A DNA stretch of 7,182 bases from Paracoccaceae bacterium (GTDB taxonomy: Bacteria; Pseudomonadota; Alphaproteobacteria; Rhodobacterales; Rhodobacteraceae): positions 1 through 7,182 of the forward strand of contig JAFGVZ010000075.1 of the NCBI GenBank assembly GCA_016937725.1, read 5' to 3'. The position numbers were made by a program, and so were the translations under genes. The notes beneath the pieces were generated by a model that was not told the origin of the DNA, did not search any database, and saw only the letters and a list, made by a program, of their open reading frames with translations. Below are positions 1-4,686 of the stretch, piece after piece (position 1 is the stretch's first letter; every line of letters starts with the position of its first letter).

Positions 1-63
1 ATGATCCGGGGCTTCGTGCCAGCCGACAGCCTGATCGAAGCGGCTGCCATCGCGCGGCAATAA
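1..63 (+). CDS. 3' end of a plus-strand gene, product unknown (partial)
   Basis: The first frame is open from base 1 to a TAA at 61-63 and encodes 20 residues (MIRGFVPADSLIEAAAIARQ). The ATG at base 1 is probably an internal methionine, because the window begins there and no upstream ribosome site can be seen. The strong terminator 20 bases after the stop fits the end of a real plus-strand transcription unit. The peptide is too short to assign to a family, although an alanine-rich amphipathic tail is common at the C-termini of many enzymes and binding proteins. I am moderately sure that it is coding and have no view on its function. Confidence 0.5.
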   Translation: MIRGFVPADSLIEAAAIARQ

Positions 64-83
64 TCCGGATTTTATCAGTCAAC

Positions 84-110
84 GGGGTCGCCGCGCGCGG
101 CCCCTTTTTT
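84..110 (+). terminator. Intrinsic terminator after the left-edge gene
   Basis: GGGGTCGC (84-91) can pair with GCGGCCCC (97-104), giving an 8-pair stem with one G-T wobble. The loop is short and GC-rich, and six T residues follow at 105-110. The T-run is on the plus strand only, so it ends the plus-strand gene whose stop is at 63. It would work poorly for the converging minus-strand gene that stops at 118. Confidence 0.85.
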
Positions 111-117
111 GTTGCGT

Positions 118-540
118 TTATTCTTCGCCAACAAAGCCTGCCGCCGCGATCCCGGCCAAGGCGGCTTCGGCGTCATTGTCGGAGGTGTCACCCGTCACGC
201 CCACGGCGCCGATGACCACGCCGTGATCGCGGATCAGCACGCCACCGGGCACGGGCACCACCTGCCCGCCGTAAACCCCGTTCACGGCGGCCATGAAATA
301 GCCCTGTGCTTCGGCCCGCGCCATTTGCGCGCGTCCGGCCATACCCAGCATGACCGCGCCATAAGCCTTGCCATGCGCGATCGGGAAACGACCGGGAGCG
401 GCCCCATCCTCGCGTTCGAAGGCCAGCACATGGCCACCTGCATCCAGCACCACAACAGAAAGCGGCTTTAGGTCCAGTTCGCGGCCCTTGGCGCGGGTCT
501 CGGCAATTATGGTGCGGGCGTGGTCTAGCGTAAGGGTCAT
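118..540 (-). CDS. GlcG/HbpS (DUF336) family heme-binding-like protein
   Basis: This is a 140-residue protein, the usual size for the GlcG/HbpS family. Members form small alpha/beta folds. Some, such as HbpS of Streptomyces, bind heme, and GlcG is encoded with glycolate oxidase genes, but most have no proven biochemical role. Family features visible here are the LSVVVLDAGGHVLAFER strand-turn-strand (residues 27-43), the GRFPIAHGKAYGA segment (50-62), the PVPGGVLIRD strand (96-105) and the GAVGVTGDTSDNDAEAALAGI signature near the C-terminus (111-131). No signal peptide is seen, so it is probably cytoplasmic. I chose the ATG at 540 because AGGA lies 8 bases upstream. A TTG at 558 and an ATG at 549 are in frame but lack a well-spaced ribosome site. 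The gene lies 48 bases after the thiolase stop on the same strand, so the two are probably co-transcribed. No glycolate oxidase gene is nearby. The family call is confident; the ligand is unknown. Confidence 0.88.
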   Translation of the reverse strand: MTLTLDHARTIIAETRAKGRELDLKPLSVVVLDAGGHVLAFEREDGAAPGRFPIAHGKAYGAVMLGMAGRAQMARAEAQGYFMAAVNGVYGGQVVPVPGGVLIRDHGVVIGAVGVTGDTSDNDAEAALAGIAAAGFVGEE

Positions 541-548
541 GGCGGGCA

Positions 549-552
549 TCCT
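549..552 (-). promoter_or_regulatory. Ribosome binding site that sets the GlcG-like start
   Basis: AGGA (minus strand, 552 to 549) is 8 bases upstream of the ATG at 540. It overlaps the in-frame ATG at 549, which makes that upstream ATG, and the TTG at 558, poor start choices. Confidence 0.6.
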
Positions 553-588
553 GTGCAAGGGGCTTGGGCCGCAAGTAAGCCCGCAATC

Positions 589-1746
589 TCAGGCCGCTTC
601 AAGCGAAAGCGCAATGCCTTGGCCACCGCCCACGCACATGGCGACCAGTGCGCGCCCCCGCCCCGCGCGCGCCAGCCCATGCGCGGCTTTGATCGTCAGG
701 ATCGCGCCGGTCGCGCCGACCGGGTGGCCATGGGCTATTGCGCCCCCATCGGGGTTGGCGCGGGCATGGTCGAAGCCCAGTTCCTGCGCGACGACAAGCG
801 CTTGCGCGGCAAAAGCTTCGTTCGATTCGATCAGGTCGAAATCGTCAATGCGCCGCCCGGTCTGCGCCAAAAGTTTGCGCACCGCCAAAACCGGGCCATA
901 GCCCATGCGTGCCGGGTCCACACCGCTTTGCGCAAAGCCCGTTATCCGCGCCAAGGGTGCCTGCCCCGTTGGCACGTCGCAGGCCAACACCAAAGCAGCG
1001 GCGGCATCGCCCAAGCCACCCGAATTGCCCGCTGTAACGGTGCCACCTTCGGCGAAAGCCGCAGGCAGACGCCCCAAAAGCTTGGCAGAGGTCGCGCGCG
1101 GTCCTTCATCATCCGTGACCACGCGCCCATCCGGCAAGTTGACTGGCACGATCTGCGCCGCCAAGCGGCCCTCTTCAATGGCGGCCCGCGCGCGCAGATG
1201 GCTTTCCAAGGCGCAGGCATCCTGCGCCTCTCGGCTGATCTGGAACTCTCGCGCAAGCGTTTCCGCCGTCACACCCAGCTTGACCCCGCCGAACGGGCAC
1301 GTCAGCGCGGCATCCAGCAGGTCCACAACCGGCGTATCGCCCATGCGCCGCCCAAAACGGACAGCGGGAAACAGATGCGTTGTGCGGCTGATGGTTTCGA
1401 CCCCGCCCACCAGCGCAAAAGACGCCTGCCCCAAGGCCAAGGCCTGCGCGCCCTGCACCACCGCTTGCAGGCCAGAGCCGCACAGCATGTTCACATTCAC
1501 ACCGCTGACCGTATCGGGCGCGCCCGCGCGCATGGCCACGATGCGCGACAGGTAAAGATCGTTCGGCTCTGACAGGCTGACCATGCCGAAGGCGCTATGC
1601 TCTATCAGATCTGGCGCAACCCCGGATTGAGTGATTGCGGCTTGTGCCACCAAGCTGCCAAGCTGCAAGGCCGGGATCCCGGCCAATCCGCCGCCAAAAC
1701 TGCCAATCGGCGTGCGCTGCCCGGATAAAATGAATATATCTTTCAT
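589..1746 (-). CDS. Thiolase, acetyl-CoA acetyltransferase type
   Basis: This is a complete 385-residue thiolase. The family catalyses reversible CoA-dependent cleavage of 3-ketoacyl-CoA, here probably acetoacetyl-CoA to two acetyl-CoA in the cytoplasm. The catalytic set is present: nucleophile Cys89 in NMLCGSG (86-92), the NEAF motif (309-312), His341 in GHPVGATG (340-347) and the second Cys371 in CVGGGQG (371-377). The start at MKDIFILSGQRTPIG matches the normal thiolase N-terminus. Starting at the TTG at 1806 would add 20 residues not expected in the family and would overlap the likely promoter. The CoA-contact loop reads GNSGGLGD (240-247), whereas classic biosynthetic thiolases have GNASGLND, so the usual CoA-contacting serine is replaced by glycine. 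Chain-length preference is therefore uncertain, and a 3-ketoacyl-CoA thiolase with another substrate is possible. The gene is 104 bases downstream of the patatin gene and 48 bases before the GlcG-like gene. Proximity to bdhA favours a role in acetoacetyl-CoA turnover. Confidence 0.93.
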   Translation of the reverse strand: MKDIFILSGQRTPIGSFGGGLAGIPALQLGSLVAQAAITQSGVAPDLIEHSAFGMVSLSEPNDLYLSRIVAMRAGAPDTVSGVNVNMLCGSGLQAVVQGAQALALGQASFALVGGVETISRTTHLFPAVRFGRRMGDTPVVDLLDAALTCPFGGVKLGVTAETLAREFQISREAQDACALESHLRARAAIEEGRLAAQIVPVNLPDGRVVTDDEGPRATSAKLLGRLPAAFAEGGTVTAGNSGGLGDAAAALVLACDVPTGQAPLARITGFAQSGVDPARMGYGPVLAVRKLLAQTGRRIDDFDLIESNEAFAAQALVVAQELGFDHARANPDGGAIAHGHPVGATGAILTIKAAHGLARAGRGRALVAMCVGGGQGIALSLEAA

Positions 1747-1777
1747 AAACCTACGCCCAAGCGGTTCAAACATGGGC

Positions 1778-1806
1778 ATAAGATCGTCATGCCACGGGGC
1801 AATCAA
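1778..1806 (-). promoter_or_regulatory. Possible sigma-70 promoter of the thiolase gene
   Basis: On the minus strand TTGATT (1806-1801) and TCTTAT (1783-1778) are separated by exactly 17 bases. Each matches its consensus hexamer at four of six positions. A transcript would begin near 1771, about 25 bases before the thiolase ATG at 1746. The 104-base gap after the patatin stop leaves room for a separate promoter. The evidence is sequence resemblance only. Confidence 0.4.
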
Positions 1807-1850
1807 CCCCTGATTTCGGAAATAGAAACGACAACCTTTGATTGTTGCGC

Positions 1851-2885
1851 TTACTCGAACATTGCCGCCAGATCGAGCGTGGCGCGGTTGTTGAGATCGG
1901 CTTTATGGCGGGTCAGGAATGCCTCGCAGGCTTTGCGCCCGGCCATTTTCAAGGAATGCAGAAGATAAGGCGTCGGCGTCAGCTTCGAAGTGACCGACAG
2001 ACTGTTCATCAGCACATCATCCGCGATCATATGCACCAGCACATCTTTCATCGCGCCGCGTTCGACCCGATTTTCCCCGATCAGACGTTTCACAAATCGA
2101 ATTGCACGCAATTCGCGCAGAAGCGACGAATTGAATCCGATCTCGTTTATGCGGTTCTGAATTTCCTGCGGCGTGGTCGGAATGTCGTCACGGTAAAGCG
2201 GGTTGATGCTGACCACCAGAATGTCATCGGGCAAATTTGGCGCGAATAGTGGGAACAGCGCCGGGTTGCCGGTATAGCCCCCGTCCCAATAGGCATCGAC
2301 CTGTCCGGTATCGGGATCGGTGATCTCGACCGCCTGAAACAGTGTGGGCAGGCACGCGCTGGCCAGAATCACCTCTGGGGCGATGGTTTTGCCGGAAAAC
2401 ACCTTGATTTTGCCGCTGCGCACATTGGTGGCGGCTATGTGCAATTCTGGCCCCTCGCCCGCGCAGACCATGTCATAGGCCAGCCCCTCTACGATGGATT
2501 GCAGCGGGTTGCGATACAGCGGCCCAAGCCCATAGGGGCTGGCCACCAAAGCGGCCGCGTCAGTGGCGGAAATGGGCATCATCCGTTCCGCCCAAGTGTT
2601 CAACACCCCGACCGGCGGCAAGACCTGCGCAATCCAGCCTGTCAGGCGCAGATCATGCACCGCACCTACCTTGTGCCACAGCCCATCAAGCGCGGCGCGG
2701 GCGCCCTTGGCCCCGCCCTGAACCATGCCCGCTTTCAGCGCCGCGGCATTCAGCGCGCCGGCAGAGGTGCCAGAGATTGCGGCAATCTCGACATCGTCCT
2801 CTTGCAAAAGGCGGTCCAGAACACCCCATGTGAACGCGCCATGCGCGCCGCCTCCTTGCAGCGCCAGATTGATCCGTTTGGTCAT
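1851..2885 (-). CDS. Patatin-like phospholipase with C-terminal DUF3734-type region
   Basis: This 344-residue protein belongs to the patatin-like serine hydrolases, which cleave acyl esters with a Ser-Asp dyad. The oxyanion-hole motif GGGAHG is at 11-16, the nucleophile Ser41 lies in GTSAG (39-43) and the dyad aspartate is Asp201 in DGGYTGNP (201-208), so the active site looks intact. The region from about residue 230 (PLYRDDIPTTPQEIQNRINE onward) resembles the DUF3734 extension found in a proteobacterial patatin subgroup. There is no signal peptide or obvious membrane segment. I prefer the ATG at 2885 (MTKRINLALQ), which is close to the usual N-terminus of this group, over an in-frame GTG at 2900 with no clear ribosome site. 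The ribosome site for 2885 is modest, a G-rich stretch about 6 bases upstream. It is followed on the same strand by a thiolase gene, and bdhA lies upstream on the same strand beyond the small exported-protein gene. A role in 3-hydroxybutyrate or polyhydroxybutyrate metabolism is possible but inferred. The true substrate is unknown. Confidence 0.9.
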   Translation of the reverse strand: MTKRINLALQGGGAHGAFTWGVLDRLLQEDDVEIAAISGTSAGALNAAALKAGMVQGGAKGARAALDGLWHKVGAVHDLRLTGWIAQVLPPVGVLNTWAERMMPISATDAAALVASPYGLGPLYRNPLQSIVEGLAYDMVCAGEGPELHIAATNVRSGKIKVFSGKTIAPEVILASACLPTLFQAVEITDPDTGQVDAYWDGGYTGNPALFPLFAPNLPDDILVVSINPLYRDDIPTTPQEIQNRINEIGFNSSLLRELRAIRFVKRLIGENRVERGAMKDVLVHMIADDVLMNSLSVTSKLTPTPYLLHSLKMAGRKACEAFLTRHKADLNNRATLDLAAMFE

Positions 2886-3160
2886 GCCTTGCCCCGTCAC
2901 GCTATGTGCCCAGACTTAGCCGAGCGCGTGGGAATCGCCAAGCCATCTGCACGCAGAGCGCATAGCACGCCAAAGGCGATGCCCGAGATTGGCGCAATCT
3001 GCTGGAAAACAGCCATAAATCTGCACTACACATTTTATTGACACGGCCCATTTCGGGGGCAAAGACGCGATCAAGTCGCATCGTTGTGAGGCTGCCAGAC
3101 CCAAGAAACCCCAAGGATTGGGGCCGCGATACGCCGCAAAGACTGGAAGGTTTCACTCAC

Positions 3161-3172
3161 ACGTCATGACGT
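3161..3172. repeat. Perfect 12-base palindrome, possible operator
   Basis: ACGTCATGACGT reads identically on both strands and lies about 135 bases before the ATG of the exported 78-residue protein, within the divergent region. Such symmetry suits a dimeric regulator, but no second copy was noticed in the window and no regulator is encoded here. Confidence 0.3.
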
Positions 3173-3240
3173 CCCTGCGAGCGGATCGAGAGCGATGCGT
3201 GATTTCCCAAAGCGCGCGGCGTGACCCAAGTATCACGGCA

Positions 3241-3273
3241 TGAAGCACGGCGCTTCACCGGGCCAAGACCCGG
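3241..3273 (+). promoter_or_regulatory. Two tandem hairpins in the leader of the small exported-protein gene
   Basis: TGAAGC (3241-3246) pairs with GCTTCA (3252-3257) around a 5-base loop. It is followed without a gap by CCGGG (3258-3262) pairing with CCCGG (3269-3273) around a 6-base loop. The ribosome site AAGGA begins 21 bases later, at 3294. Neither hairpin is followed by a T-run, so they are not terminators. They may stabilise the message or control translation. Confidence 0.4.
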
Positions 3274-3306
3274 ACAAACCGAAGAAAACTTGAAAGGACT
3301 ATCCCT

Positions 3307-3543
3307 ATGAAACGCATTTTCGCAACCGTCGCACTGGCCGCAGCAACTGCAACCAGCTTTGCCGCCCCAAGCTTTGCCGCCTTCCTGAGCAATGCAGACA
3401 TCGCCAAGGTTGAACAGCTGACAGGCGCTGACGCCTCCAACCTTACCCTGTCGCAAGAGGCTTTCATCCATGGCCTGATCGCCTCGGGTGAACTGTCAGA
3501 GCCGGATGCGGCGCAGCGTATTCGCACCGTCATCGAAGGGTAA
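3307..3543 (+). CDS. Small exported protein of unknown function
   Basis: This 78-residue protein starts with a classic Sec signal peptide: MKR, then an alanine-rich hydrophobic stretch, with likely cleavage after Ala24 in PSFA-AFLS. The mature part of about 54 residues is acidic to neutral and predicted helical, with no cysteine and no recognisable domain (ADIAKVEQLTGADASNLTLS, then an EAFIHGLIASGELSE helix). It is therefore probably a free periplasmic or secreted protein. AAGGA at 3294-3298, 8 bases before the ATG, supports the start. It is a single-gene unit with a long leader and its own strong terminator, read opposite to bdhA, which it meets tail to tail. The isolated unit and structured leader suggest tightly controlled or high expression, but this is inference. 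I do not recognise the family. Confidence 0.83.
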   Translation: MKRIFATVALAAATATSFAAPSFAAFLSNADIAKVEQLTGADASNLTLSQEAFIHGLIASGELSEPDAAQRIRTVIEG

Positions 3544-3571
3544 GCCCCTTTGTGATCGGGTAAACTTACCC

Positions 3572-3610
3572 AAAAAACGCCCCGGCAGCCGCTTCTGCCG
3601 GGGCGTTTTT
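3572..3610. terminator. Bidirectional terminator between the small exported-protein gene and bdhA
   Basis: AAAAACGCCCCGGCAG (3573-3588) is a perfect reverse complement of CTGCCGGGGCGTTTTT (3595-3610), with a 6-base loop. The GC core is flanked by A residues on the left and T residues on the right, so each strand gives a stem followed by a T-run. It lies 29 bases after the plus-strand stop and 17 bases after the bdhA stop, serving both converging genes. Confidence 0.95.
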
Positions 3611-3626
3611 CGTACCAAAGCCGCGC

Positions 3627-4400
3627 TTACAAAGCCGTCCAGCCACCATCCACCGAAATGGTTGTGCCGGTGATCTGCGCAGCCGCATCCGAACACAGGA
3701 ACACGGTTGTGCCGCCAATCTGCTCGACCGTGGCAAATTCGCCGGACGGTTGGCGCGAGAGCATCACTTCCTTGATGACCGTTTCTCGATCCATGTTGTG
3801 GGTCTTCATCTGGTCGGGGATCTGCTTTTCCACGATGGGCGTCAGCACGTAACCGGGGCAAATGGCGTTGCAAGTAACACCTTTGCCCGCCGCTTCCAGC
3901 GCGGTGGTCTTGCTAAGGCCCACAACCCCGTGTTTGGCCGCGATGTAGGCCGATTTATAGGGGCTGGCGGTCAGCCCATGCGCGGAAGCGATATTGACGA
4001 TCCGCCCCCAGCCTTTTGCATACATTTCTGGCAGCGCCGCCGCCGAGGTGTGAAAAGCAGAAGACAAGTTGATCGCGATGATTGCGTCCCATTTTTCTGT
4101 CGGGAACTCTTCCAGCCGCGCGACATGCTGAATGCCAGCATTGTTGACCAGAATGTCGCACCCGCCCGCCTTGGCGATCAGCGCGCGGCATTCGTCTGCC
4201 TTGGACATGTCGGCCTGAATATAGCGCACATCGACACCCGTTTCGCCCGCAATCTTTTGGGCCAGCGCATGGTCTTCGGGTGCGTCGGTGAAAGAGTTCA
4301 GCACAATATCGGCGCCCGCGCGCGCCAATTCCCAAGCCACGCCCAGCCCGATTCCCGAATTCGACCCGGTGACAATGGCGCGTTTTCCCGAAAGCTGCAT
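3627..4400 (-). CDS. bdhA: D-3-hydroxybutyrate dehydrogenase
   Basis: This 257-residue short-chain dehydrogenase oxidises (R)-3-hydroxybutyrate to acetoacetate with NAD+ in the cytoplasm, a step in using stored polyhydroxybutyrate or external 3-hydroxybutyrate. The cofactor motif TGSNSGIG is at 11-18 and NNAG at 86-89. The catalytic tetrad is Asn111, Ser139, Tyr152 and Lys156. The substrate-carboxylate residues known from the Pseudomonas fragi enzyme have matches at a constant three-residue offset: Gln91, His141, Lys149, Gln193 and Trp254. That pattern separates this enzyme from generic SDRs. The ATG at 4400 is preferred because AAGGAG lies 5 bases upstream and the protein then begins MQLSGKRAIVTG, as in the family. 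The frame stays open upstream to an ATG at 4547, but that extension crosses a terminator hairpin and has no ribosome site. The gene ends at a shared bidirectional terminator, so it appears to be a single-gene unit. Its leader carries a possible attenuator or small RNA. Confidence 0.96.
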   Translation of the reverse strand: MQLSGKRAIVTGSNSGIGLGVAWELARAGADIVLNSFTDAPEDHALAQKIAGETGVDVRYIQADMSKADECRALIAKAGGCDILVNNAGIQHVARLEEFPTEKWDAIIAINLSSAFHTSAAALPEMYAKGWGRIVNIASAHGLTASPYKSAYIAAKHGVVGLSKTTALEAAGKGVTCNAICPGYVLTPIVEKQIPDQMKTHNMDRETVIKEVMLSRQPSGEFATVEQIGGTTVFLCSDAAAQITGTTISVDGGWTAL

Positions 4401-4405
4401 GATCT

Positions 4406-4411
4406 CTCCTT
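4406..4411 (-). promoter_or_regulatory. Strong ribosome binding site of bdhA
   Basis: AAGGAG (minus strand, 4411 to 4406) precedes the ATG at 4400 by 5 bases. It fixes the start at the family-typical MQLSGK and argues against the 49-residue N-terminal extension that the open frame would allow. Confidence 0.85.
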
Positions 4412-4497
4412 GCGTTGCGTGTCTGGTTTCGCTGCGGCGCAGCTTATCAGTTTGCGGCAAGGATAAAAGCGCGCTACCCGCAGGCAGGGTGCTGGCC

Positions 4498-4525
4498 AAA
4501 AAAAGCGCCCGCACAAGGCGGGCGC
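4498..4525 (-). terminator. Intrinsic terminator in the bdhA leader (minus strand)
   Basis: Read on the minus strand, GCGCCCGC (4525-4518) pairs with GCGGGCGC (4512-4505) around the loop CTTGT, giving eight GC pairs. Seven T residues follow (4504-4498). It is as good as any terminator in the window, yet it lies about 100 bases upstream of the bdhA start, with no complete minus-strand gene before it in the divergent region. Confidence 0.85.
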
Positions 4526-4573
4526 AAGTCGTTGAGGCAGGTTTCATACAGGCAAGAAACCTATCGAGCAGTG
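4498..4573 (-). ncRNA. Candidate small RNA or attenuated leader upstream of bdhA
   Basis: A sigma-70-like promoter would start transcription near 4573, and a strong terminator ends at about 4498, giving a predicted transcript of roughly 75 bases. Between them is an ATG at 4547 with no well-spaced ribosome site, and its frame has no stop before the hairpin, so a leader peptide is unlikely. Two readings are possible: a free-standing trans-acting small RNA, or a premature termination product of bdhA with some fraction reading through. I recognise no known RNA family or riboswitch. Boundaries are approximate. Confidence 0.45.
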
Positions 4574-4576
4574 CTC
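4566..4576. promoter_or_regulatory. Inverted repeat over the predicted start site of the bdhA leader, possible operator
   Basis: GAGCA-G-TGCTC is a 5+1+5 base inverted repeat immediately downstream of the predicted minus-strand -10 box (4584-4579), covering the predicted start site. A protein bound here would block initiation. Only one copy is seen and no regulator is encoded in the window. Confidence 0.3.
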
Positions 4577-4578
4577 AA

Positions 4579-4607
4579 TATATAACCCCACTGCGCGAAG
4601 GTTCCAA
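4579..4607 (-). promoter_or_regulatory. Predicted sigma-70 promoter driving the bdhA leader RNA
   Basis: On the minus strand TTGGAA (4607-4602) and TATATA (4584-4579) are separated by 17 bases. Each matches four of six consensus positions, and the -10 lies in a distinctly AT-rich patch within GC-rich surroundings. Transcription would start near 4573 and run toward the terminator at 4525-4498 and bdhA beyond. Confidence 0.5.
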
Positions 4608-4616
4608 GCTAAAAGT

Positions 4617-4645
4617 TTGAAAAGGCGAGGAACGCATTGTAGCGT
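4617..4645 (+). promoter_or_regulatory. Weak candidate promoter for the YejA-like gene
   Basis: TTGAAA (4617-4622) is followed after 17 bases by TAGCGT (4640-4645), a poor -10 with three of six matches. It would start transcription about 35 bases before the ATG at 4687 and lies back to back with the predicted minus-strand promoter at 4607-4579. This is suggestive only. Confidence 0.25.
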
Positions 4646-4686
4646 CCGCCGAAACGATGCCCCGGTATGACCTTGGAGTTTTCGAC

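Larger units (their letters stand above)
2886..3306. other. Gene-free divergent region between the patatin and the small exported-protein gene
   Basis: These 421 bases separate two divergently read genes and carry no reading frame with convincing protein character. They should contain the promoters of both genes. I see a consensus -35 hexamer TTGACA at 3038-3043 but no good -10 partner at 16-18 bases. Other structure includes CCCCAA-GGA-TTGGGG at 3109-3123, a 12-base palindrome at 3161-3172, and two adjacent hairpins at 3241-3273 just before the ribosome site of the plus-strand gene. The -35 hexamer and the hairpins would be consistent with a long plus-strand leader, but no start site can be fixed from sequence. 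Confidence 0.55.

Noticed and set aside
553..1572. Long plus-strand open frames across the thiolase gene (up to 339 codons)
   Set aside because: They are antisense to a thiolase with all catalytic motifs. Their translations are rich in arginine, histidine and glutamine, as expected from reading high-GC coding DNA on the wrong strand, and no ribosome site or domain is visible.
1747..1806. Thiolase start at the TTG at 1806
   Set aside because: It would add 20 residues before the normal family N-terminus and would place the start codon inside a likely -35 hexamer.
1821..1850. Possible terminator after the patatin gene
   Set aside because: Only a 4-pair stem (CAAC/GTTG) can form, with no proper T-run. 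This is too weak to separate patatin and thiolase transcripts.
3038..3066. TTGACA as the -35 of a promoter for the small exported-protein gene
   Set aside because: The -35 is a perfect match, but the hexamer 17 bases downstream (AAAGAC) and those at 16 and 18 bases are poor -10 boxes, so I did not call a promoter.
2886..3156. Minus-strand open frames upstream of the patatin gene (62 and 84 codons)
   Set aside because: No family-like content and no ribosome site. They run into the patatin leader and look like chance frames in a gene-free region.
3750..4466. Plus-strand open frame of 238 codons across bdhA
   Set aside because: It is antisense to a clear dehydrogenase with a complete catalytic tetrad. 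The product has no recognisable domain, and the GC-rich codon pattern supports the other strand.
4401..4547. N-terminal extension of BdhA from an ATG at 4547, resembling a signal peptide
   Set aside because: The extension crosses a strong terminator hairpin and lacks a ribosome site. The ATG at 4400 has AAGGAG at 5 bases, and the family starts there. An NAD-dependent dehydrogenase is not expected to be exported.
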